Shown: positions 18,616 to 28,208 of the stretch, piece after piece
Position numbering within the stretch: position 1 is the stretch's first letter
Layout of the letters: every line of letters begins with the position of its first letter
NCBI GenBank assembly: GCA_938048185.1
Contig: CALIVT010000027.1
Coordinates: forward strand, 1 to 64,000
Reading direction: 5' to 3'
Origin: an uncultured Arenicella sp.
GTDB lineage: Bacteria > Pseudomonadota > Gammaproteobacteria > Arenicellales > Arenicellaceae
DNA length: 64,000 nucleotides
Translations under genes and position numbers: made by a program
Notes under the pieces: model-generated
Seen by the model: the letters and a program-made list of their open reading frames with translations, nothing else
What the model was told of the DNA's origin: nothing
The model's database searches: none

Positions 18616-20595
18616 ATGTTTAAAAATAGACTTAGACGTTATACAGGCTTAATCGGTTTAATTAGCTTATTGGTCGCTTTCATTATTGTGGTGATTATCG
18701 GCAACCGTTATCTAGACACCAACATTATCCAACGCGACTACTTTAGCGCGAGCCGTATTGAGGTCCTTGACCAAACCCTTAATCGTATTGGCCCGCAAGA
18801 TGCACAGTTGCGAAAAGACATTCTTGACCACGTACATCTGCTGCGCGACGGAGGTGAGCTGGTCAGCTTATATGGGCCAAGTTGGTATAAGCCGGCGATC
18901 ACTGACGAACGAATTTTGGCGGCAATTTCAGATATTGATGCTGCCGCCGAAGCTGGAGACGACCAAGCATTTAAAGAGGCTTACCATAATTTTTCCAAGG
19001 TTAGCGCAACGGCGGACTTCGAGGCTCGGAAGCGCGTTGAGATTTTGCAGTACCTTATTGTTGGCATAATTCTCATTGGCTTTATCGCAATTTTAAGCCT
19101 GCTGATTTTCCGCCTAGGTCGCTCGGATGACAAGGCAATTAATGTTGAATCAGAGAATAGTCAAATTCTCTCGGCAATCGACGATGGTCTTTTTTTGATT
19201 GATCGAAATTACCGAATAGGTGAGCAAAAATCCGATGCCGTTGCCAGGCTATTCGGTAGCGCAGAGACGGTGTCTGGGAATTTTTTCGATGCAATGTATG
19301 GCTTGATTTCGAAAGAAAACTTAGACATGGCCCGCGAATTTATAGACTTATTATTCGAGGGCCGTGTGTTACAAGATTTAGTGCAAGATGTTAACCCGCT
19401 GCAAGAGATTGAGGTAGAGGTCGTTAACTCAGCCGGGGGCCAAGTTCGAAAATTTTTGAACTTCAACTTTTCTCGAGACGAGCGCTCTGAAAGCAACGAC
19501 ATTATTTTAGTCTCTGTTTCAGATGCGACTAAAGAAGTTAAATTGCGCCGTGAGTTGGAAAGCACCAAGGAACTGCAAAAAGAACGGATGAATCTGTTTG
19601 TCGGTTTGTTGCGCGTGTCGCCTGAAAAATTGATTGGGTTTTGTGATAGTAGCCTAGATGAGATGCGCGAAATTAATGCAGTGTTAGCGAACGAAGACCT
19701 AGAAGACAGTTCTATGCGCAGCAAGCTAGAGGATATCTTTCGCCGTGCTCACCGCGTTAAAGGTGACGCGTCTGCGTTGGGCTTGAGCTTATTCGAAAGT
19801 TCCATGCATCGCTTTGAAACCAAGATAGAGTCCTTGCAAAAATTAATGCGGATCGATGGACGCAACATATTGGAGTTAACGGTTCAGCTAAAAGACATGA
19901 TTGCTGAAACTGAAATGATTCGTAATATCGCGCCAAAGGTAGAGGCCTTGGTTGGTGTCACACCCGACCTTGAAGCGTCCGCCGAGGCTGTTCAAGCCAA
20001 GGCGGCAGAAGCGCAAGATGAACAAGCGCCGGAAATGATTGGGGTATTGACAGATTTACAAGCGTTGGTGAACGTTGTAAGCGAGCGCCAGGGCAAGAAG
20101 GTGGTACTAGACGCTCACGGTTTAGAGATTCTTGATGATCAATCCGAGTTCTCGAAGAGCGTGCGTTCGCTCTGCGTGCAATTAGTGCGCAATAGCGTTG
20201 TGCACGGGGTTGAGACTCCATTGCAGCGCGCGGCTACTAACAAATCACCACTGGGCTTGGTCGGTGTGAGCGTACACCAAACTGAGGAAAATTGTTTACA
20301 GCTAGTCGTGCGAGATGACGGTCAAGGCCTTCAATATGATGCGATTCGTGCACGCGCAATTCAAGCCGGTTTGCTCACCCCAGAACAAGCTCACGGAATT
20401 CAAGATACCGCGCTATTAAAATATATTTTTATGCCGGGTTTTTCGTCAGTGACAGACGTGGGCATTGACGCAGGGCGAGGTGTTGGTCTTGATTTTGTAC
20501 GCACCGAAATGAAGCGTTTGGGCGGAAAATTATCGGTAAGTTCAAGGGCCGGTGATTTCACAAAATTCGTATTAACTTTACCGATAGCCGTTTAA
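18616..20595 (+). CDS. Membrane-anchored CheA-like histidine kinase (Hpt + CheA-type HATPase; no obvious CheW-like domain)
   Basis: Two TM segments; Hpt motif FRRAHRVKGDASALGL; ATPase LVRNSVVHGVETPLQR... VVRDDGQGL ... GRGVGLDFVRTEMKRLGG; ends right after the ATPase domain. Confidence 0.8.
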   Translation: MFKNRLRRYTGLIGLISLLVAFIIVVIIGNRYLDTNIIQRDYFSASRIEVLDQTLNRIGPQDAQLRKDILDHVHLLRDGGELVSLYGPSWYKPAITDERILAAISDIDAAAEAGDDQAFKEAYHNFSKVSATADFEARKRVEILQYLIVGIILIGFIAILSLLIFRLGRSDDKAINVESENSQILSAIDDGLFLIDRNYRIGEQKSDAVARLFGSAETVSGNFFDAMYGLISKENLDMAREFIDLLFEGRVLQDLVQDVNPLQEIEVEVVNSAGGQVRKFLNFNFSRDERSESNDIILVSVSDATKEVKLRRELESTKELQKERMNLFVGLLRVSPEKLIGFCDSSLDEMREINAVLANEDLEDSSMRSKLEDIFRRAHRVKGDASALGLSLFESSMHRFETKIESLQKLMRIDGRNILELTVQLKDMIAETEMIRNIAPKVEALVGVTPDLEASAEAVQAKAAEAQDEQAPEMIGVLTDLQALVNVVSERQGKKVVLDAHGLEILDDQSEFSKSVRSLCVQLVRNSVVHGVETPLQRAATNKSPLGLVGVSVHQTEENCLQLVVRDDGQGLQYDAIRARAIQAGLLTPEQAHGIQDTALLKYIFMPGFSSVTDVGIDAGRGVGLDFVRTEMKRLGGKLSVSSRAGDFTKFVLTLPIAV

Positions 20596-20641
20596 TTTAG
20601 GAGATTAAAATGGTTAGCTTAACGAGTTGGTGGAGGTGTTC

Positions 20642-21010
20642 ATGAAGTTTATGGTAGTTGACGACTCGATGGTTATTCGCGAGCAAATCGAAAATATTCT
20701 GTCAGACAGCCACTTCGACTTTGTTGGTTCGGCTAAGGATGGCCTAGAGGCTGTTAGAGAGTTTAAGCTGTTGCGCCCCAACGTAGTGACCATGGACCTG
20801 ACCATGCCAAAGATGAATGGTGGTGAAACCATTCGCCGTATGATGACCTATGACTCTAGTGTGCGCATATTAGTGATTTCTGCACTCAAAGATAAAGCAA
20901 CGGCACTGCGAGCCCTCAGCTCCGGTGCATACGGTTTCTTGCCGAAACCATTTACCAGTTATGAACTTAAAAGCGCGATCGAAAAATTGATCGCCGATAT
21001 GGAAACCTAA
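20642..21010 (+). CDS. CheY-like response regulator
   Basis: MKFMVVDDSMVIREQIENIL ... VVTMDLTMPKMNG ... LVISALKDKATALRALSSGAYGFLPKPF. Start trimmed from 20627 to the ATG at 20642. Confidence 0.9.
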   Translation: MKFMVVDDSMVIREQIENILSDSHFDFVGSAKDGLEAVREFKLLRPNVVTMDLTMPKMNGGETIRRMMTYDSSVRILVISALKDKATALRALSSGAYGFLPKPFTSYELKSAIEKLIADMET

Positions 21011-21014
21011 AGTA

Positions 21015-21461
21015 ATGCGAACAGATGAGATACAAGTCTTTGTTGACGGCACCATTAATTTTTTCAACACAGTCAGTAGTAAACAAGCACAAGTCGGTAG
21101 CCCTCATTTATTAGAGGATTTGTCAGAAAGTCTTTTCGAGTACACCGGCATAATTGGTATTACCGGTATTTACTCTGGCAATATCTTATTCTCTGCGCCA
21201 GAGAAAATGATGCACGAACTGCTAGTAGAGTACGAAGGGGTCGATGTACGCTCGGAACTTCTGTTGGATCTAGTCGGGGAAGTGGCGAACACATTATCCG
21301 GCAATGCGCGCGAAACTCTGGGTTCAGAATTTAACATCTCTCCGCCGGTTTTATCCCGTGGCAGCGTTGGTGAAATCACGACTGCTAAAGGTCTACAAAC
21401 CTACTGCATTCCAATTGTCTGGGGCGAGTGGCGAGCAAATTTGATCTTGGCTGTGTCATAG
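21015..21461 (+). CDS. CheX-like chemotaxis phosphatase domain protein
   Basis: ELLLDLVGEVANTLSGNARETLG with N-terminal CheX-like fold; immediately downstream of CheY. Confidence 0.7.
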   Translation: MRTDEIQVFVDGTINFFNTVSSKQAQVGSPHLLEDLSESLFEYTGIIGITGIYSGNILFSAPEKMMHELLVEYEGVDVRSELLLDLVGEVANTLSGNARETLGSEFNISPPVLSRGSVGEITTAKGLQTYCIPIVWGEWRANLILAVS

Positions 21462-21659
21462 AGACCTATATCAAGCGGCGCATGTTTAGCGTTAGCGATT
21501 ACCTTATGAGCTTGAACGCAAAATGAATTTTTGCGATAGACGGTGATAATCCTTGCTCGCGCTTTGCTATTCAATGTTTCGGGATGACTGCAAGCGTGTT
21601 CGCATGGTGGCGTTTGGCGAGACAATGAGCCTGTGCAAATGATCAAGTTGAACGTGAAT

Positions 21660-22220
21660 TATGGCCGTACTATCTATAATTGATTTCTCTCCGAGCCTTG
21701 TCCTCTATATTTTGGCGCGGTACTGAGGCAATACGTCGTAACGCCGGGCTCGGTGGAACACATTGCCCGTATTTTTAAACTCTTCTCGTCTGGATTGGGT
21801 CTTGCAAATTTGGCAACCACGTATTTGATTTGCTGCGAACGTAACCAAGATGTGAATGCATCTGAGCGAAACGCTCAATTTCACTGACTTGCGGACCTCA
21901 GGTCGCTAATTGCCAGCGTAATCACGGTGTGGTTATCAATAGGGGTAGGTGAGCTGGTTGCGGTATTACTTATATTGATGCGCATGCCTGTGCGTTTAGC
22001 CATCGGAGTGGCGGTGTCAGTTAGCGCGATTACGGTCTGGTTTGGCGTCCGATATGATCTGTGGTTTGAGCCACTTATCGACACGGGCGTGCTCTTGTTT
22101 GCCGTGCCCGCCGCGCTGATCAGCGGCACCGTTGCTAAACACGTGGTTAGCCTATTTTCTCTGATCCAACTAAACATATTCATCGCTAGTTGGATCTTGA
22201 TCAGCGCGGTGGTTACATAA
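21660..22220 (+). pseudogene. Decayed TauE/SafE (TSUP)-like transporter remnant
   Basis: SLIASVITVWLSIGVGELVAVLLILMRMPVRLAIGVAVSVSAITVWFG resembles the TSUP second-half signature; in-frame TGA at 21885 and a frame change upstream (FSPSLVLYILARY in frame 1; RQYVVTPGSVEHIARIFKLFSSGLGLANL in frame 3). Confidence 0.45.
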
Positions 22221-22231
22221 GCTATAAAAGT

Positions 22232-23764
22232 CTATTCGCTCAGCTCTTCTTTGAGCACAAATTTTAATACCTTGCCAGCGGGGTTACGTGGCAGAGCGTC
22301 GACAATGTGCAAGCGCAACGGGATTTTATACTTGGCTAAATGTTTCGCAGCAAATTCGCGTAACTCTTCAAGGCTCAGGCTCGCGCCTTCGTTCAGAGCC
22401 GCTACCGCTGTTACCGCCTCGCCCCATTTTTCGTCCGCGAGGCCGATTACAGCAACTTCGGCAATTGCATTGTGTTTAAACAAAACGCTCTCAACCTCGG
22501 CCGGGTATACATTCTCGCCGCCGGAAATCACCATATCTTTTAAACGATCACAAATAAATAAAAAGCCATCTTCGTCTAAGTAACCAACATCGCCGGAATG
22601 AAACCAACCGCCGCTATCGATTGCTTCCGCGGTTGCTTCCGGTCTGTTCCAATAGCCCTTCATGATATTAGGGCCTTTGATGCAGATTTCACCGCGCTCG
22701 CCCTGAGCGACTACCTGGTTGTTATCGTCAACAATGCGCAGTTCGTTATAGATTGGCGGCAGCCCGGCTGAGCCCAGTTTCTTCAATGCCCATTCTGGCG
22801 TCAAAAACGATCCGAACGGTGCTGTTTCAGTTAGACCATAGCCTTGGCAGAAATTAACGCCTAGACTATCGTATAAAGTAAGCAGGGACTCCGGTGGTGG
22901 CGCAGCGCCACAGACTAATGTGTCAATGTGACTGAAATCGGTGGCAGCGAAATCCGGGTGTTGCGACATAAATAAGAACATCGCGGGGGCGCCGAACATA
23001 TGCGTGACCTTGTGTTCGGTAAACGCTGCCAATACCTCGCCCGGATCAAATTGACGCATCAGTATCAGTTTAGCGCCGAGCGTAAACGAATGCAGTGTGA
23101 TTACATTAAGGCCGCCGATATGAAATAGTGGTGCGACGGTCAAGTTCACATCATCGCGCGATGCGCCAAAGGTGAACGACGCGTTGATATTGTTCCACAT
23201 GATGTTGCCATGGGTTAGCATTGCGCCTTTGGGTAGACCGGTCGTGCCTGAGGTATACATTATTAGGGCCACATCATGCACCTGAACCGGAACAACGGTC
23301 TCTAGCTCTTCTGCGTTAGCCCGTTCACCGAGCAGATATCGCCAACCGTCTGCTTCGCTGTCGGCACTAAAGTAATTGCGACAACATAACGTTTCTCGCA
23401 CCTCATCGATGGTCGGGCGTAAGGCTACGTCGCAGACTAATGTATGGATTCCAGCGTCATTAATGATGAAATTTAGTTCTTTACCCGTTAAGCGAAAATT
23501 TAGTGGTACAAAGATTGCGCCAATTGCGTTGGCGGCAAAAAGTGTCTCTAGAAAGGCGGGTTGATTAAACCCGAGAAAGCCTACTCGGTCACCAACGCTC
23601 ACACCATTGTCTCTGAGCAGGCATGCTTGTTGGCGGATTCGTTTGGCGAATTCGCCGTACGTTTGCGATTCTCCCTCAAATACGAGAGCGGTTCGCTCTG
23701 GGCTCAGTTTGGCACGCTTTAGTACTGTATTGGCTAAATTAGTTTGCGGTTCAGGTGTGTGCAT
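22232..23764 (-). CDS. Fatty-acid--CoA ligase / acyl-CoA synthetase (ANL superfamily)
   Basis: LIMYTSGTTGLPKGAMLTHGN, GYGLTETAP, FHSGDVGYLDEDGFLFICDRLKDMVISGGENVYPAEVE, PRNPAGKVLK. Confidence 0.93.
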   Translation of the reverse strand: MHTPEPQTNLANTVLKRAKLSPERTALVFEGESQTYGEFAKRIRQQACLLRDNGVSVGDRVGFLGFNQPAFLETLFAANAIGAIFVPLNFRLTGKELNFIINDAGIHTLVCDVALRPTIDEVRETLCCRNYFSADSEADGWRYLLGERANAEELETVVPVQVHDVALIMYTSGTTGLPKGAMLTHGNIMWNNINASFTFGASRDDVNLTVAPLFHIGGLNVITLHSFTLGAKLILMRQFDPGEVLAAFTEHKVTHMFGAPAMFLFMSQHPDFAATDFSHIDTLVCGAAPPPESLLTLYDSLGVNFCQGYGLTETAPFGSFLTPEWALKKLGSAGLPPIYNELRIVDDNNQVVAQGERGEICIKGPNIMKGYWNRPEATAEAIDSGGWFHSGDVGYLDEDGFLFICDRLKDMVISGGENVYPAEVESVLFKHNAIAEVAVIGLADEKWGEAVTAVAALNEGASLSLEELREFAAKHLAKYKIPLRLHIVDALPRNPAGKVLKFVLKEELSE

Positions 23765-23904
23765 AAATCTCCTCAGTATCTTGGTTTTGTTGCCAGCATA
23801 GCACTTTTTAATTCAGCATTTCATGAGCGTATAAAACTCATAAGGTGTTGTGTTCCTGGCTCTAATTCGATGTAATAACGCACGTTTACCGATTGCTAAA
23901 AATT

Positions 23905-25434
23905 ATGAATCAAGACTTGATGCCGGTGTTGATTGGAGTTGGCCAGTTTACCGACCGCTCATCCTCCGCCAACGGCCTAACGCCAGTCGAGATGATGGCC
24001 GAGGCGGCGCGCATAGCCATTTATGACAGCGGTACGAGATCGCTGCTCGACAATGTCGACTGTCTCGCAGCAGTGGGCTTAACGGTCGACGCGAAACAGG
24101 TAAGCACACCGGTATCCGGCATGTATAAAAACGTGCCTAAGACAGTTGCTAAACAATTAGGCATCAACGCGAATCGTTTAATCTACACTGAAACCGGTGG
24201 TAACACGCCGCAACGTTTAGTCAACTATTTTGCGCAGCAAATTTCTGAAGGTCAGGTTGGCACCGTCTTGCTTACCGGTGGCGAGGCGCTGAATACGATG
24301 GCAAAGCGTTTTAATCATTGGTCGAAGATCTTGTTACCAAAGGGCGCATGGCGAGATAACCCTGGCGGCATGCCCGAGACGTTTGGCGACGCGCAAGCGG
24401 GTAGTTCGGCAATGGAAGATCGCTATGCGATGAACCTGCCGGCTAACGTCTATCCGCTATTTGAGAATGCCTTGTGTGCTCATTACGGCCACGAGCCACA
24501 ACAGCACAGACAGATAATGGGTAACATGTTTTCGTCGTTTTCCAGTGTTGCACAAGCGAATCCTCACGCATGGTTTAAGCAACAGCGTAACGCTGAGCAA
24601 TTAATTACGCCCAGCGATGAAAATCGAATGGTTGCTTATCCGTATACTAAGATGTTGAACTCGATGATTAGTGTCAATCAATCGGCCGCGGTGATTATGA
24701 CCTCGGTAACGAATGCTAAAGCCTTAGGTGTTAGCCGTGATAAATGGGTATTTCTGCATGGCTGTGGTGATGCAAATGAAATTTGGAATGTGAGTCATCG
24801 AGACAACTATCATTCTTCTCCAGCGATGGGCGCGGCGGCCAAGGCAGCGCTTTCGATGGCGGGCAAGAGCATTGATGAAATCGCTTTTTTTGACATTTAT
24901 AGCTGCTTTCCATCTGCGGTCCAAATCGCTTGCGACGAATTTGGAATCGCGCATAACGACAGTCGCGGCCTGACGCTAACGGGTGGCTTGCCATACTTCG
25001 GCGGGCCGGGAAACAACTACAGCATGCACGGTATTGTTGAGGTGGTTAATCGAGCCAGAGCATACCCCAGCGAATACGGGTTACTGAATGCCAATGGTTG
25101 GTATCTTACTAAGCACTCGGTTGGCGTTTATGGTTGTCAGGTTCCGGTCGACCGAGTATTTTCTTCTTCAATGGCCGAGCCCCAGCAACCGTCGGTTGAA
25201 TGTGTTGAACAAGCCAATGGTAGGGCTACCATAGAAACCTACACCGTGCTTTTTGATAAACACAATCAGCCGACTAAAAGCCTTGTAATTGGTCGACTCG
25301 TTAATGGGAAGCGCTTCATTGCGACAACCCTAAAGTCACCAGATATTTTTCACGACCTAACCAATCGGCAATGTGTTGGTCGTCAAGGAAGCGTTCAGTA
25401 TCGGGGTGGAAAAAATATATTTTCGTTTGTTTAA
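23905..25434 (+). CDS. Thiolase-like / acetyl-CoA acetyltransferase family protein
   Basis: MPVLIGVGQFTDR... VEMMAEAARIAI ... LLTGGEALNTM ... DIYSCFPSAVQIACDEFGI ... LTLTGGLPYFGGPGNNYSMHGIVEV. Confidence 0.82.
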   Translation: MNQDLMPVLIGVGQFTDRSSSANGLTPVEMMAEAARIAIYDSGTRSLLDNVDCLAAVGLTVDAKQVSTPVSGMYKNVPKTVAKQLGINANRLIYTETGGNTPQRLVNYFAQQISEGQVGTVLLTGGEALNTMAKRFNHWSKILLPKGAWRDNPGGMPETFGDAQAGSSAMEDRYAMNLPANVYPLFENALCAHYGHEPQQHRQIMGNMFSSFSSVAQANPHAWFKQQRNAEQLITPSDENRMVAYPYTKMLNSMISVNQSAAVIMTSVTNAKALGVSRDKWVFLHGCGDANEIWNVSHRDNYHSSPAMGAAAKAALSMAGKSIDEIAFFDIYSCFPSAVQIACDEFGIAHNDSRGLTLTGGLPYFGGPGNNYSMHGIVEVVNRARAYPSEYGLLNANGWYLTKHSVGVYGCQVPVDRVFSSSMAEPQQPSVECVEQANGRATIETYTVLFDKHNQPTKSLVIGRLVNGKRFIATTLKSPDIFHDLTNRQCVGRQGSVQYRGGKNIFSFV

Positions 25435-25515
25435 ACGATAAGTCGTACACGACCAAAAGTAGAGAAGATAGAGACTTAGGGTTGTTTTGACTCCAATTAA
25501 CCCCAGTCATAATTA

Positions 25516-26425
25516 ATGAAGATAAACTTTTCGATTCTGATTCTTGTTGTCGCCAACCTTATTTGGAGCAGTCAACCATTGGCTCATGAGTTAAATCAAA
25601 CGCGAATATCCTCGAGCGATGTTTGGTCGCATACAGAACAAGTATTAGCGGTGCTGGACGAGAATTATGTTCTTCCCGAGGTAGCGCAAACAATGCGTCA
25701 GGAAATTACTCGAAAAATTGCAAGCTGACCTAGTAGAGGCAAGCGGAGATGGCCATATTAGTTTGCATCTCGCGAAGGGTAAGCTAGACGATGCGTCGCA
25801 TATTTTACCGACGACTAATTCGGACGCAGGCATTTACCATGAGTTGCTTAGCGAGCAGGATAACGAGCATCAAATTGGTTATCTTCGCGTCGATACATTT
25901 AGCGGTGGCATGAAGATCAAAGAGCAAATCGGCACTGCGATGTTGGCGCTCTCTACGAGCGACTCTCTTGTTATCGATTTACGCCAAAATGGTGGCGGTG
26001 ACCCAGATTTAGTGGTGTTTCTGGCGTCATACTTTTTGGCTAAAAACACCCCTCTTTGGAGCCTCTTAGACCGTAACGGAGAAACCGTATTTAAAGCTAA
26101 GAGTATCGACTCAGAGTACACCTATCATAAGCCGCTTTGTATTCTGACTAGTGTAGAAACTTACAGTGCCGCAGAGGCCTTCGCGTATACCTTAAAGCAC
26201 CTAGATCGCGCGTGTATTGCTGGTGAAGCAAGTGGCGGCGGAGGTCATCTAGTTCATATGGAGCGTGTCAACGACGAGGTTGATATTCGAATTCCTGTGC
26301 TTCGAGCATATAACTCAGTTACTGAATCAAATTGGCAAGGCGGGGGTGTGATTCCCACTATCAACGCGGAGGTTTCTCATGCGAAGTTGGCGGCCATACA
26401 GTATCTTATCGCAAAAACTGAATAG
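25516..26425 (+). pseudogene. S41 family (C-terminal processing/TSP-like) peptidase disrupted by a frameshift
   Basis: Frame 1 ORF 25516-25728 gives a signal peptide plus VLAVLDENYVLPEVAQTMRQEITRK; frame 2 ORF 25718-26425 continues LQADLVEASGDGHISLHL ... LVIDLRQNGGGDPDLV ... SVETYSAAEAFAYTLKHL. Confidence 0.72.
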
Positions 26426-26432
26426 GTTAAAT

Positions 26433-26451
26433 CAGGTGCTTTAGGCACCTG
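26433..26451. terminator. Hairpin CAGGTGC-tttag-GCACCTG between convergent genes
   Basis: Perfect 7-bp stem, 5-nt loop, 8 bp after the S41 stop codon; weak U-tract. Confidence 0.5.
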
Positions 26452-26496
26452 TGCCGAACTTAGTTTTACGGTATAGCTCCAATATTTTCAGCGACA

Positions 26497-27222
26497 TTAA
26501 CGGCAAATATCGAGGTAATTTTTCACAACATTCTTCATGCCACTTTCAATGCATTCAATGATAAAAGCATGCCCGATCGAGACTTCTAATATGTTTTTAA
26601 TCTCTAAAAATTTTGGCAAATTTAGTAAGTTGAGATCATGCCCCGCGTTGACCTCAATACCCAATTCTTGAGCGAGTAACGCGGTGTTGTTGAACTGTTG
26701 AAAAATAGTAGCATTCTCAGGCGTGCCGAACGTTGCGGCGTAACGCTCTGTATAGAGTTCGATTCTGTCTGCACCTGTTTTTGTCACTAATCTAACGTGC
26801 TCTGGGTCAGGGTCTAAGAAAATAGCGGTTCTAATACCCAATTTTTTTAGTCTCGCGATCGAGCTTCTAACAAACTCCATGTCTGTTGCTAAATTCCAGC
26901 CATGATCTGATGTCAATTGATTTGGTCCGTCCGGTACCAACGTGCACTGATGCGGTTTAATACTCTCGACCAGGCTTAGAAACTCGTCGGACGGATAGCC
27001 CTCAATATTAAGTTCAGGCCCGCCAGGTTCATCTAAATACTGACCTAAGTTGCGAGCGTCTTGCATGGTGATGTGACGTTCGTCTTGTCTTGGGTGGATG
27101 GTTATTCCGTGTGCCCCCAAAGCAACAAATTGCTTCGCAAACGTCACAACGTTCGGGTAGTCCCGACCACGGGAGTTCCTTAGAAGCGCAATTTTATTAA
27201 CATTAATACTAAGCTTGGTCAT
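26497..27222 (-). CDS. pdxJ: Pyridoxine 5'-phosphate synthase
   Basis: LSINVNKIALLRNSRGRDYPNV, GAHGITIHPRQDERHI, NIEGYPSDEFL, CTLVPDGPNQLTSDHGW. Confidence 0.95.
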   Translation of the reverse strand: MTKLSINVNKIALLRNSRGRDYPNVVTFAKQFVALGAHGITIHPRQDERHITMQDARNLGQYLDEPGGPELNIEGYPSDEFLSLVESIKPHQCTLVPDGPNQLTSDHGWNLATDMEFVRSSIARLKKLGIRTAIFLDPDPEHVRLVTKTGADRIELYTERYAATFGTPENATIFQQFNNTALLAQELGIEVNAGHDLNLLNLPKFLEIKNILEVSIGHAFIIECIESGMKNVVKNYLDICR

Positions 27223-27377
27223 TGATCAATCGGGTTCTCGGCAGCTTTACTTTTTAATTGGGCGATAACATACTAATTTAAATAGTAATGTATAGAATTA
27301 CCCGAGGCCAGTAAGCATGTGTCAGATTATTGTCATTGCATCTTAATTATTTGCTCGATAAAGCTAAAAGGTACGCA

Positions 27378-27881
27378 ATGAAGCCGATTGTAATGCGCTT
27401 ATTTGTACTCGTGTCGGTCTCTGTTAGTTCGCTGGCGGTCATGGCATCCAGTCTAGATGTGACGGCCGAACTCGTCGATTACGGGGTAATTAACGTCGCG
27501 AAGAAAGGTTGGGCTGGTTTGGCCGCTGGTAGCTCCGAGCACGTTGACGCGGTCGATGTTGAAAGCACACTCGAACAAACTAGCCAGGTGCGGCTTGGAC
27601 TCGGTGTTAATTTTGGTATCAAATTTCTTGTGTCTGGTGATAATGTTGGTGATGAAATTCGTGTGTTGGTCAAAGGAACTCACCCACCGATACGCTCACC
27701 ACGCAGCGCTACAACGAAGTCGGAGTATCAATATCAAGCGACCGTTGTGATAGGGCAGCTAGGCTATGCTGGCTACGAATTTAACCGCAGCGAAGAGATG
27801 GTCGAAGGCGAGTGGGAAATACAGGTGTGGTATGAGAATCGCCTGCTTTGCTCCCAGGCGTTTCAATTATATCGCGATTAG
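27378..27881 (+). CDS. DUF3859-like secreted protein
   Basis: Signal peptide from MKPIVMRLFVLVSVSVSSLAVMAS; GVNFGIKFLVSG, GYEFNRSEEMVEGEWEIQVWYENRLLCSQAFQL. Confidence 0.55.
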   Translation: MKPIVMRLFVLVSVSVSSLAVMASSLDVTAELVDYGVINVAKKGWAGLAAGSSEHVDAVDVESTLEQTSQVRLGLGVNFGIKFLVSGDNVGDEIRVLVKGTHPPIRSPRSATTKSEYQYQATVVIGQLGYAGYEFNRSEEMVEGEWEIQVWYENRLLCSQAFQLYRD

Positions 27882-27927
27882 AGTTGTGTGGGGCTCCAAC
27901 TAGATTTTGACGGCATAGAATTGCAAG

Positions 27928-28188
27928 CTAATGCACTGGCGTTGCTTTACTCCGGTTGCGGCCCGACGGTTTAGCTTCTATACCGAGTTCTTTTATTCGG
28001 GCTTCTTGTCGCCAACACATCGACAACCGGTGCCCAGCATCTTTTAGCACCTTTGAATGACAGTCAGGGTGTGCGGCCAACATCTGCATATGATCAACTA
28101 TTGATTGTTCCAAGCCGGCGTTCGGCGATTGACTATGGCGAGTCATTAAGTAAAAAATTGAGGCTATTAGTGTTTCCATTTTCGGCAT
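27928..28188 (-). CDS. Hypothetical protein, 86 aa
   Basis: ORF in an otherwise empty intergenic gap; no family recognised. Confidence 0.35.
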   Translation of the reverse strand: MPKMETLIASIFYLMTRHSQSPNAGLEQSIVDHMQMLAAHPDCHSKVLKDAGHRLSMCWRQEARIKELGIEAKPSGRNRSKATPVH

Positions 28189-28208
28189 AAGAGTTTGGTC
28201 GTTTTGGG

